This document shows, in pieces, positions 1 through 5,387 of a stretch of DNA of 6,939 bases; position 1 is the first letter of the stretch; every line of letters starts with the position of its first letter. This DNA comes from 4572-13 sp964594065 (GTDB taxonomy: Bacteria; Planctomycetota; Phycisphaerae; Sedimentisphaerales; Anaerohalosphaeraceae), in contig CAZQKX010000123.1 of the NCBI GenBank assembly GCA_964594065.1, positions 1-6,939 of the forward strand. Direction: 5' to 3'. A model generated the notes under the pieces. The model saw only the letters and a program-made list of their open reading frames with translations. It had not been told where the DNA came from and did not search any database. Position numbers and translations under genes: made by a program.

Positions 1-175
1 GCGAAAAACAGAAAAATCGTCAATAAAATCAAGTTATTCAGATGTCCCATATGTCTTTTTCGGCATAAAGACCATCCATTTTGAATATTTTTTTAAAATT
101 TCAGTGTCTGTAGCCCATATGGATTGTGATTTTGCGTTGTCCCATCATCGGCCTTTATCAGATATGAACTGCTGC

Positions 176-1783
176 TTACTTCGCGTCCCAGCCGGGATGC
201 AGCCGGGACTGAATACACCAGCAATCATAGAGCACCAATGCCGCCATGCTTTCAATCACCGGAATAATCCGCGGCACAATACATGGGTCATGCCGGCCGT
301 GTGTTTCGATGGGCTGTGTTTTATATTGCAGATCAATCGTCATTTGCGGCTTGGCAATCGAAGATGTCGGCTTAACAGCGATCCGGAAATAAACCGGCTG
401 GCCGGTACTGATACCGCCTGTAATGCCGCCGGCGTTGTTAGTTACGAACTTCCCATCGACCATGTTATCATTGGACTGGCTGCCGCGCATCCGGGGCAGT
501 CCAAAGCCCCTGCCGATCTCGATGCCCTTGATCGCACCGATGGTCATGATCGCACTGGTGATCCGTGCGTCCAGCTTGGCAAAAACCGGGTCGCCCAGTC
601 CCGCGGGCAAACCGAATATCTCCAGTTTCACAATACCGCCGACCGAATCATTGTCATCCTTGGCGGCAATGATCGCCTGTTTCATTTCCTCGGCGGCTTT
701 CGGGTCCGCACAGCGAACATCGTTTGTCTCGATGACAGAGTGATCGCACGTTTGCGCTTCGATGCCGGCGATTTCGACCGAATGAGCGACAATTTTCACG
801 CCCTTCTGTTCGAGAAACTTGCGGATGAACGCACCGCACATCACACGCCCAGCCGTTTCCCGTCCGGATGAACGCCCGCCGCCGCGATGGTCGCGAATGC
901 CGTATTTTTTGTAATAGGTAAAATCGGCATGGCCGGGACGAAACATCTCCTTGATAGCCTCGTATTTGGAGGAATCGTGGTCACGGTTAAAAATTGCCAT
1001 GGCGATGGGAGCACCGGTCGTTTTTCCTTCAAAAACACCGGAGAGTATTTCAACATTGTCTTTTTCGTCGCGCGGGGTAGTCACGTCGCTTTGACCGGGA
1101 CGGCGGCGATTGAGTTCAGCCTGAATTTCGTCAGCGTCGATCTCGATCCCCGGCCGGACTCCGTCAAGAACCGCGCCGATCGCCGGACCATGGCTTTCGC
1201 CAAACGTTGTCACGCGGATCAGGTCACCATAAGTATTCGCCGATGTCGTCCGGATCGACATTTCATCGGTGATCTCATCTCTGATCTGTTCGGCAATCTG
1301 GCGGGCAGACTTGCCGATTGTGTCAACAATGATATCCGCATAGGGCCCCAACAATTCCTCGCGAAACTCAACATTCTTCTGTAATTCCTCACGGGGAGCG
1401 GGGCCCTGCAGCCACGGCGGAAGACCATCCTTTTCCAGACGGCTCCAAATTTGTTCCGTATCCCCTTTCAGGTAGATGATCATTGCGTTGTTTCGAAGGG
1501 CCCGGCGGCATTCGGGATTGATCAGGCTCGATCCGCCGCAGACAATAAGCTGCCAGTCGGCATCTTTCAATTGCTCTGCCACATGCTTTTCCATTTCTCG
1601 AAAGGCTTCAACACCGTACTCAAGATAGATCTGGCGGCACGTGAGCTTTTTATTGTGCTTCTTCGTAAAGCATATTTCGATAAGCGAATCTGTCTCGACG
1701 GGAAAAAGCCCGGTGATATTTGCCAACTCTCTGGCAACAGTGCTCTTGCCAACGCCTTTTGGGCCCGCGATTACGATTTTCAT
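176..1783 (-). CDS. aroC: Fused shikimate kinase-like domain + chorismate synthase
   Basis: One 535-residue frame holds two enzymes of the shikimate pathway. Residues 1-174 resemble shikimate kinase (shikimate to shikimate-3-phosphate with ATP): Walker A GPKGVGKST at 7-15, TD at 31-32 for the substrate Asp, FREME at 61-65 (shikimate-binding Arg and Glu), GG at 83-84, R141 and a C-terminal YAD..VDT. Residues 175-535 are a complete chorismate synthase (EPSP to chorismate, reduced FMN cofactor): GESHG with H198, RRRPGQSD near 226-233, GHADFTY at 284-290, RDHRGGGRSSGRET at 297-310 with H299, SNDN at 437-440, and HGRHDP at 495-500. The second part is 361 residues, the usual AroC length, and begins at M175 (ATG at 1259-1261), with no strong Shine-Dalgarno there. 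Oddities in the kinase half: the GGG loop is GGS, DxD is ETD, and the lid lacks RPLL and instead reads LPPWLQGP near 121-128. The chorismate synthase assignment is firm. Shikimate as kinase substrate is likely but less certain. The upstream Shine-Dalgarno (AGGA about 10 bases before ATG) is weak. Confidence 0.95.
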   Translation of the reverse strand: MKIVIAGPKGVGKSTVARELANITGLFPVETDSLIEICFTKKHNKKLTCRQIYLEYGVEAFREMEKHVAEQLKDADWQLIVCGGSSLINPECRRALRNNAMIIYLKGDTEQIWSRLEKDGLPPWLQGPAPREELQKNVEFREELLGPYADIIVDTIGKSARQIAEQIRDEITDEMSIRTTSANTYGDLIRVTTFGESHGPAIGAVLDGVRPGIEIDADEIQAELNRRRPGQSDVTTPRDEKDNVEILSGVFEGKTTGAPIAMAIFNRDHDSSKYEAIKEMFRPGHADFTYYKKYGIRDHRGGGRSSGRETAGRVMCGAFIRKFLEQKGVKIVAHSVEIAGIEAQTCDHSVIETNDVRCADPKAAEEMKQAIIAAKDDNDSVGGIVKLEIFGLPAGLGDPVFAKLDARITSAIMTIGAIKGIEIGRGFGLPRMRGSQSNDNMVDGKFVTNNAGGITGGISTGQPVYFRIAVKPTSSIAKPQMTIDLQYKTQPIETHGRHDPCIVPRIIPVIESMAALVLYDCWCIQSRLHPGWDAK

Positions 1784-1813
1784 GTTCTCAAAATCCTGAT
1801 TTAAAGTCCCGTA

Positions 1814-1823
1814 TCTCCGGAGA
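1814..1823. repeat. 10-bp perfect palindrome in the leader of the aro fusion gene
   Basis: TCTCCGGAGA equals its own reverse complement. In minus-strand RNA the flanking bases allow a 5-bp hairpin (ATCTC/GAGAT with a four-base loop, 1813-1826), 30-43 bases before the start codon. It could be a leader hairpin or a protein site. Chance is also possible at this length. Confidence 0.25.
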
Positions 1824-1872
1824 GATCATCAGTAAGGTTTAGTGAATAGACACAATATCCATCAAAATGGCG

Positions 1873-1901
1873 ATTTTACGTAAATTGGAAGGATAAATCA
1901 A
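1873..1901 (-). promoter_or_regulatory. Candidate sigma-70 promoter for the aro fusion gene
   Basis: On the minus strand a -35 TTGATT (1901-1896) and a -10 TAAAAT (1878-1873) are separated by 17 bases. The predicted transcription start near 1866 gives a leader of about 80 bases before the ATG at 1783. The match is good, but the region is AT-rich and no experimental support is visible. Confidence 0.5.
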
Positions 1902-1917
1902 TTAAAGAATGTCTAAT

Positions 1918-1932
1918 CGATAGTATCTATCG
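1918..1932. promoter_or_regulatory. 15-bp dyad CGATAG-TAT-CTATCG upstream of the aro promoter
   Basis: Perfect 6-bp inverted arms (1918-1923 and 1927-1932) flank a 3-base spacer. It lies about 50-65 bases upstream of the predicted aro transcription start and about 50 bases after the stop of the 67-aa gene. Its geometry fits a dimeric regulator site. A hairpin ending the upstream transcript is less likely because no T-run follows. Confidence 0.35.
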
Positions 1933-1983
1933 TCAGAGAACCCAGGGATGTGGCTTTCAAAAGCGATTTTTGAGGAGTATGCC

Positions 1984-2187
1984 CTAGCCTCCGATCGAAA
2001 CCATCTTCCGGTCACGAATCTCCTGGGCCAGCTTAAAACCGGCATCCAGAGACCGTGAGAAATCCGGGTCCAGTGCATCGTTGATATGGTGGGCCTTTAA
2101 AAAGCTTTCAGCCAGTGCGGTTGCATTGTTGAAACCGTCCTGATCGATCTTTTCCCGCATCCATTGCATAATTTCATGTTCAGTCAT
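1984..2187 (-). CDS. Small hypothetical protein (67 aa), predicted all-helical
   Basis: Not recognised as any known family. The start is the ATG at 2187-2185 because GGAG (2199-2196) lies 8 bases upstream; a GTG two codons further out in frame overlaps that GGAG and is an unlikely start. The product begins MTEHEIMQWMREKIDQDG and ends RKMVSIGG. It is charged, has no signal peptide, membrane segment or cysteine, and its pattern suggests two or three amphipathic helices, so a soluble cytoplasmic protein is likely. It is transcribed divergently from the ParA-glycogen-binding gene across 364 bases and points toward the aro fusion gene 200 bases away, too far for translational coupling. Coding status rests on the Shine-Dalgarno and a protein-like composition. 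Confidence 0.65.
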   Translation of the reverse strand: MTEHEIMQWMREKIDQDGFNNATALAESFLKAHHINDALDPDFSRSLDAGFKLAQEIRDRKMVSIGG

Positions 2188-2195
2188 CGCTAACA

Positions 2196-2199
2196 CTCC
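2196..2199 (-). promoter_or_regulatory. Shine-Dalgarno GGAG deciding the start of the 67-aa gene
   Basis: GGAG on the minus strand with an 8-base spacer to the ATG at 2187. It selects this ATG over the GTG at 2196-2194, which overlaps the GGAG. Confidence 0.6.
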
Positions 2200-2285
2200 G
2201 GATATTGTATTTGCCCGTCAAGGCGGGGGCATCTATGTTAAAAATCGGCCAAAACAACTGTATTTGTTCACTTTTTTGGCTAATT

Positions 2286-2301
2286 TGTGTAAACTCACAC
2301 A
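2286..2301. promoter_or_regulatory. CRP/FNR-like dyad TGTGT-N6-ACACA
   Basis: Five-base inverted arms, TGTGT at 2286-2290 and ACACA at 2297-2301, are separated by exactly 6 bases, the geometry used by CRP/FNR-family dimers (TGTGA-N6-TCACA in E. coli). It lies about 100 bases upstream of the 67-aa start and 250 upstream of the ParA start. The regulator is unknown and a chance match is possible. Confidence 0.25.
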
Positions 2302-2424
2302 TCGTTGTAAGAAAAAACACCCTCTTTTTAACAAACCTGACGTTTATGGAACCGGCAAAATCAGAGTAATTATCATCACACAAAGCCCTATAATGCTACT
2401 GATAATTGCATTTTTTAGGTATTT

Positions 2425-2453
2425 GTCCGATAAATACTTAAAGATATTCGGAC
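2425..2453. repeat. Inverted repeat GTCCGA...TCGGAC with 17-base loop
   Basis: Arms at 2425-2430 and 2448-2453 are perfect 6-mers around an AT-rich loop. The stem is too short and the following T-run too weak (GTTTTGG) for a terminator. It lies 100-125 bases before the ParA start and may be a regulator site. Confidence 0.3.
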
Positions 2454-2467
2454 GTTTTGGTCGATAT

Positions 2468-2484
2468 TGAATACTGGATATTCA
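2468..2484. promoter_or_regulatory. 17-bp dyad TGAATA-N5-TATTCA upstream of the ParA gene
   Basis: Perfect 6-bp inverted arms (2468-2473 and 2479-2484) around a 5-base centre. It touches the -35 of the best candidate ParA promoter (2481-2486), where a bound repressor would block polymerase. GATATT hexamers overlap and flank it. The operator role is inferred from position only. Confidence 0.35.
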
Positions 2485-2509
2485 TAGTGATACCGATATT
2501 TATTAAAAT
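2481..2509 (+). promoter_or_regulatory. Candidate promoter for the ParA-glycogen-binding gene
   Basis: TTCATA (2481-2486), 17 bases, then TAAAAT (2504-2509) gives a start near 2516 and a leader of about 36 bases. A competing pair is TCGATA (2461-2466), 16 bases, CATAGT (2483-2488). The AT richness makes either uncertain. Confidence 0.35.
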
Positions 2510-2551
2510 AATATTAAGGTTTTTGGGCGAACTAATAAAAGGGACAGGAAA

Positions 2552-3745
2552 ATGAGAACGATTGCGATCATCAACCAAAAAGGCGGATGCGGCAAAACAA
2601 CCGTGTCGATCAATTTATCTTCGGCACTAGCTGCCAAAGGGTATCGAACGCTGCTGGTGGACATGGACCCGCAGGGCCACTGCGCGGTAGGCCTGGCGGT
2701 TCCGGAAGAACAGGTCGAACAGGGTATCTATGATGTCTTGATCGGGACCGGTCGGGGTGAGCCGATGCGCATCAACGAAATCCTCTGGCAAATTTGTGAA
2801 CGGTTCGAACTGGCACCATCGAGTATCGATCTGGCGGCGTTTGAGCAGCAAATGACCGGCATCGTTGATCGTGAAAACTGTTTACAAAAAGTACTCGACG
2901 GGATTAAGGACGATTATGACTATGTCATCGTTGACTGTCCGCCATCGGTAAGCCTTTTGACATTTAACGCTTTGCGTGCAGCCAGTGATGTGATTGTCCC
3001 GGTCGAGATGGGGTACTTTTCCCTGCATGGATTAAGCAAACAACTGGAAACGCTGGACATCCTTTGCAAACAATGCGAGCAAACCATCAACGTCATGGTT
3101 CTGGCAAGCATGTATGACATCCGGACCAAGATGGGACGGGAGATCTTATCAGAACTGAAAAAACATTTTTCCGACAAGATGTTCAAGACGGTTGTCAACT
3201 TCAATACCAAGCTGAAAGAGGCTGCCAGCCTCGGCCAGCCCGTCAGCGAATACGACCCGACCTGTAAGGGGTATAAGGACTTTTTGACGCTGGCCGAGGA
3301 ACTCGTCGGCACGGATACGCTGACCCATCGGGCTGAACTGGTCAATACGCTTCAAAGCAAACTGAACGTCATCACCGCCAGTGCCGAAGAACTGCTGGCC
3401 AAGGTTGAACTGAAAAAGAAAACACAGCAGCCGCCTTTGACACTGGATGAAAAGCTGGCCGACTTCTACGGCGTCCAACAGATGGACGGGCACATCGTCT
3501 TCAGCACACTCTACCCGCGAGCCAAAGCCGTTCAGATCGCCGGAGACTTCAACGACTGGAAGCCGGAAAAAACCACGTTTGAAAAGATCGACGATTCGGG
3601 CAAATGGATGCTGAAATTACCCATGAACAAAGGGACCTATCGTTATCGGCTGGTTGTGGACGGCCAGTGGCAGCAGGATCCGTATAACCGCATGACTGAA
3701 ATGAATCCGTATGGAGATATGAATTCCGTACTGCACGTTCAATAG
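2552..3745 (+). CDS. ParA/MinD-type ATPase with C-terminal AMPK-type glycogen-binding domain
   Basis: The 397-residue product joins two modules. Residues 1 to about 250 are a ParA/Soj ATPase: deviant Walker A KGGCGKTT at 10-17 with signature K10, Walker A' LLVDMDPQGH at 34-43, Walker B VIVDCPPS at 125-132, then PVEMGYFSLHGL at 150-161, typical of ParA. Such ATPases dimerise on ATP and bind DNA or membranes to position cargo. A helical, lysine-rich linker (about 256-295) leads to residues 312-397, an E-set/CBM48 module like the AMPK beta glycogen-binding domain: GDFNDW with W336, YRYRLVVDGQW with W373 followed by QQDP, and N391 near the end. The two tryptophans and the Asn match the positions that hold glucan in AMPK beta, which suggests real carbohydrate binding. 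AGGGA at 2540-2544 lies 7 bases before ATG. There is no ParB gene or obvious parS here. A role in placing glycogen or a glucan-bearing cargo is inference. A terminator follows at 3768. Confidence 0.95.
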   Translation: MRTIAIINQKGGCGKTTVSINLSSALAAKGYRTLLVDMDPQGHCAVGLAVPEEQVEQGIYDVLIGTGRGEPMRINEILWQICERFELAPSSIDLAAFEQQMTGIVDRENCLQKVLDGIKDDYDYVIVDCPPSVSLLTFNALRAASDVIVPVEMGYFSLHGLSKQLETLDILCKQCEQTINVMVLASMYDIRTKMGREILSELKKHFSDKMFKTVVNFNTKLKEAASLGQPVSEYDPTCKGYKDFLTLAEELVGTDTLTHRAELVNTLQSKLNVITASAEELLAKVELKKKTQQPPLTLDEKLADFYGVQQMDGHIVFSTLYPRAKAVQIAGDFNDWKPEKTTFEKIDDSGKWMLKLPMNKGTYRYRLVVDGQWQQDPYNRMTEMNPYGDMNSVLHVQ

Positions 3746-3767
3746 CAAAATTTGGTAGGAAGAGGAG

Positions 3768-3803
3768 AACGCCGGAGTTCATTGACAACCCCGGCGTTTT
3801 TTT
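3768..3803 (+). terminator. Rho-independent terminator of the ParA-glycogen-binding gene
   Basis: An 8-bp perfect stem, AACGCCGG (3768-3775) with CCGGCGTT (3791-3798), extends past one mismatch by GTT/AAC (3777-3779 with 3787-3789) to a 7-base loop. T-run at 3797-3803. It lies 22 bases after the stop codon. On the minus strand no T-run follows, so it would end purE transcripts poorly. Confidence 0.9.
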
Positions 3804-3813
3804 GTTTTCGATT

Positions 3814-4320
3814 TTAGCTGTTCAGCTTGGCGTCTTTTTTCAGCACTTTTTCGGTCTGTGCGGTGCGGAACTCAGCCAGGGTTTTAGCCAGCCCTTCATC
3901 GCCCAACGCCAAAATCTGCAAAGCGAAGACCGCGGCGTTCTTGGCACCGGCCTTACCGATCGCCATCGTCCCAACCGGCATCCCCGGCGGCATCTGTACC
4001 GTGCTCAGCAACGCATCCAGCCCGCAGGGCCCTTCCTTGGCCTGCATGGGCACACCGATGATCGGCAACTGCGAATGAGCCGCCATCGCCCCGGCCAGGT
4101 GAGCGGCCATGCCTGCGGCGGCAATAATGACTTTGATCCCGTTATCGGCGGCATTGGCGGCAAACTCACAAGCCGCTGCCGGTGTTCGATGCGCCGACAA
4201 AACCCGCACAACGGGAGTGATCCTGAATTCTTTGAGCTGTTTGATGCAGCTTTCCATCACGGGCAAATCGCTGTCTGAGCCCATTAAAACCGCAACCGGT
4301 GACTGTTTTTGTTCTGCCAT
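3814..4320 (-). CDS. purE: N5-carboxyaminoimidazole ribonucleotide mutase, class I PurE
   Basis: 168 residues, the usual PurE size. In de novo purine synthesis it converts N5-CAIR, made by PurK, to CAIR in the cytoplasm; the class I enzyme is an octamer. Motifs in order: GSDSDLPVM at 14-22 (phosphate and ribose binding), SAHRTP at 42-47 with catalytic H44, AAGMAAHLAGAMAA at 68-81, LPIIGVPM at 85-92, and the class I block DALLSTVQMPPGMPVGTMAIG at 102-122 followed by AGAKNAA. These fit class I better than the class II AIR carboxylases. The start is supported by AGGA 8 bases before the ATG. No purK or other pur gene is adjacent. It is divergent from the MEMO gene and has its own near-consensus promoter in the 124-base spacer. 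The C-terminal tail is lysine-rich. Confidence 0.96.
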   Translation of the reverse strand: MAEQKQSPVAVLMGSDSDLPVMESCIKQLKEFRITPVVRVLSAHRTPAAACEFAANAADNGIKVIIAAAGMAAHLAGAMAAHSQLPIIGVPMQAKEGPCGLDALLSTVQMPPGMPVGTMAIGKAGAKNAAVFALQILALGDEGLAKTLAEFRTAQTEKVLKKDAKLNS

Positions 4321-4378
4321 TTGAATTATCCTTTATTCGTGTTAAAATGAATCTCTATTGCTAAAGACACCCTTAGCT

Positions 4379-4407
4379 TTGATATTGAATCTGATAATGA
4401 CTATACT
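4379..4407 (+). promoter_or_regulatory. Near-consensus sigma-70 promoter for the MEMO gene
   Basis: TTGATA (4379-4384), exactly 17 bases, TATACT (4402-4407): 5/6 matches in each box. The start near 4414 leaves a leader of about 30 bases. Its -10 shares bases 4402-4405 with the -10 of the opposing purE promoter. Confidence 0.65.
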
Positions 4408-4428
4408 CGCTTAGTCGAGTGTTTTCAA
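4400..4428 (-). promoter_or_regulatory. Near-consensus sigma-70 promoter for purE
   Basis: On the minus strand TTGAAA (4428-4423), exactly 17 bases, TATAGT (4405-4400): 5/6 matches in each box. The start near 4393 gives a purE leader of about 70 bases. Polymerase could not occupy this and the MEMO promoter together. Confidence 0.65.
4405..4420. promoter_or_regulatory. Dyad ACTCG-N6-CGAGT within the overlapping promoters
   Basis: 5-bp perfect arms at 4405-4409 and 4416-4420. It covers the end of the MEMO -10 and its start site, and lies in the spacer of the purE promoter. A protein bound here would affect both genes. No PurR-type box (ACGNAAACGTTTNCGT-like) was seen. Confidence 0.35.
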
Positions 4429-4444
4429 GATTGGAGGCAGAAAA

Positions 4445-5317
4445 ATGAATATTCGCAAACCAACCGTCGCAGGCCAGTTTTATGGAGGCAGCCGAGCTCA
4501 ATGCCTGGCCGAAATCGATGAATGTCTGTCGTCAGGTCCAATTCAGGGCGATCTGCCGACCCCTATCGTCGGCGCGATCGTCCCGCATGCGGGCTGGCTG
4601 TTCAGCGGCGAACTGGCGGCACGGGCTTTTCAGGCAGTCCGGCAGGTAAACGCCAATGTGGATACATTCATCGTTTTCGGGGCGGCCCACCGGTGTTACG
4701 AGGCGGTTCCGGTTGTCTATGACAGCGGCACATGGCAAACCCCGCTGGGACAGATCGAGATTGATGTCGAACTGGCGGCTGAGATCGTCGAAGCCGGAGC
4801 GATTGCCGACTCCGATGCCCACCGCAGCGAACACAGTATCGAGGTGCAGGTGCCCTTTATCCAGTATTTATTTCCGGACGCTAAAATTGTGCCGGTCATT
4901 GTACCGGTTGCCGGATTCGATCCTGCGTTCGGCACGCGAGTCGGTGAACGGATCGGCGGCAGGCAGGACAAAAAAATCGTGTGCATCGCCTCAACTGATT
5001 TGACGCATTACGGGCCGCGGTACGGATTCTGCCCGGAAGGGGTGGGCCCTGCCGCCCTGAAATGGGCACGCGAGGTCAACGACATGGAGTTCATCGACCT
5101 GGCGTTGACAATGCAGGCAGAGAAAATCGTTACCGAGGCGGAAATGAAAGGCAACGCCTGCGGGCCGGCGGCAACAGCAACCGTCGTCGCCGCAGCCAAA
5201 GCCATGGGACGCGTCCACGGAGTCCTGCTCGGGCACACAACCAGCAGCGACATTATGAAGGCTAAGTTTAACGAAACCAGCGAAGAATCCGTCGGTTACG
5301 CTACTATCGTGTTTTAA
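4445..5317 (+). CDS. amrB: MEMO-family protein (AmmeMemoRadiSam system protein B)
   Basis: 290 residues, the usual size of MEMO proteins, which share a fold with class III extradiol dioxygenases. Family landmarks in order: RKPTVAGQFY at 4-13, VPHAGWLFSG at 46-55 with H48, FGAAHRC at 78-84 with H82, SEHSIEVQVPFIQYLF at 128-143, STDLTHYGPRYG at 183-194 with H188, GNACGPAA at 236-243 with C239, and SVGYATIVF at the end. H48, H82 and C239 fit the two His and one Cys reported to bind iron or copper in human MEMO1, so a metal site looks intact. In many bacteria it is encoded with an AMMECR1 protein and a radical SAM enzyme; neither is here. The biochemical role of the bacterial system is unsettled. 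GGAGG at 4433-4437 lies 7 bases before ATG. No signal peptide, so cytoplasmic. The gene symbol follows the common annotation and is not certain. Confidence 0.92.
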   Translation: MNIRKPTVAGQFYGGSRAQCLAEIDECLSSGPIQGDLPTPIVGAIVPHAGWLFSGELAARAFQAVRQVNANVDTFIVFGAAHRCYEAVPVVYDSGTWQTPLGQIEIDVELAAEIVEAGAIADSDAHRSEHSIEVQVPFIQYLFPDAKIVPVIVPVAGFDPAFGTRVGERIGGRQDKKIVCIASTDLTHYGPRYGFCPEGVGPAALKWAREVNDMEFIDLALTMQAEKIVTEAEMKGNACGPAATATVVAAAKAMGRVHGVLLGHTTSSDIMKAKFNETSEESVGYATIVF

Positions 5318-5324
5318 AACAAAC

Positions 5325-5360
5325 AAAAAAAGAGCCGGAAAGCAAAACGCCCCCGGCTCT
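5325..5360 (-). terminator. Rho-independent terminator of the LamG gene
   Basis: Read on the minus strand, an 8-bp perfect stem (5360-5353 with 5338-5331) closes a 14-base loop and is followed by a T-run (5331-5325), about 28 bases after the LamG stop. On the plus strand no T-run follows, so it is not a good terminator for the MEMO gene, whose stop is only 8 bases before the A-run. Confidence 0.88.
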
Positions 5361-5387
5361 CAGTGTAATGCTTAAAGAACAGTCAAA

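Larger units (their letters stand above)
2188..2551. other. Divergent AT-rich intergenic region with several dyads
   Basis: This 364-base gap separates the 67-aa gene (-) from the ParA-glycogen-binding gene (+). Short frames on both strands have no good Shine-Dalgarno and low-complexity products, so I call none. The region holds a CRP-like dyad near 2286, a long-loop inverted repeat at 2425-2453, a 17-bp dyad at 2468-2484 and four GATATT hexamers starting at 2443, 2463, 2477 and 2495. A consensus TATAAT at 2389-2394 lacks a convincing -35. I found no convincing promoter for the minus-strand gene. Confidence 0.7.

Noticed and set aside
53..72. Hairpin GTCTTT/AAAGAC considered as a terminator for the aro fusion gene
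   Set aside because: The stem is 6 bp and AT-rich, and no T-run follows on the minus strand. It lies more than 100 bases after the stop.
104..871. Long plus-strand frame opposite the chorismate synthase domain
   Set aside because: No family resemblance, no Shine-Dalgarno, and it lies entirely antisense to firmly identified coding sequence. The same applies to the plus-strand frame at 887-1384.
2180..2383. 67-codon minus-strand frame overlapping the start of the small gene
   Set aside because: Overlaps the better supported start region, has no Shine-Dalgarno and its composition looks non-coding.
2389..2394. Perfect TATAAT considered as the -10 of the ParA gene
   Set aside because: No -35-like hexamer at 16-18 bases upstream, and the leader would be about 150 bases. 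Kept only as a note.
2264..2470. 68-codon plus-strand frame in the divergent spacer with a hydrophobic stretch
   Set aside because: AT-rich spacer, no ribosome binding site, and its hydrophobic segment arises from AT-rich codons; not supported as a gene.
2463..4390. 10-base match GATATTGAAT at 2463-2472 and 4381-4390, considered as a shared operator
   Set aside because: Repeats of this length are expected by chance in a 7-kb window with AT-rich spacers, and no dyad is shared between the two sites.
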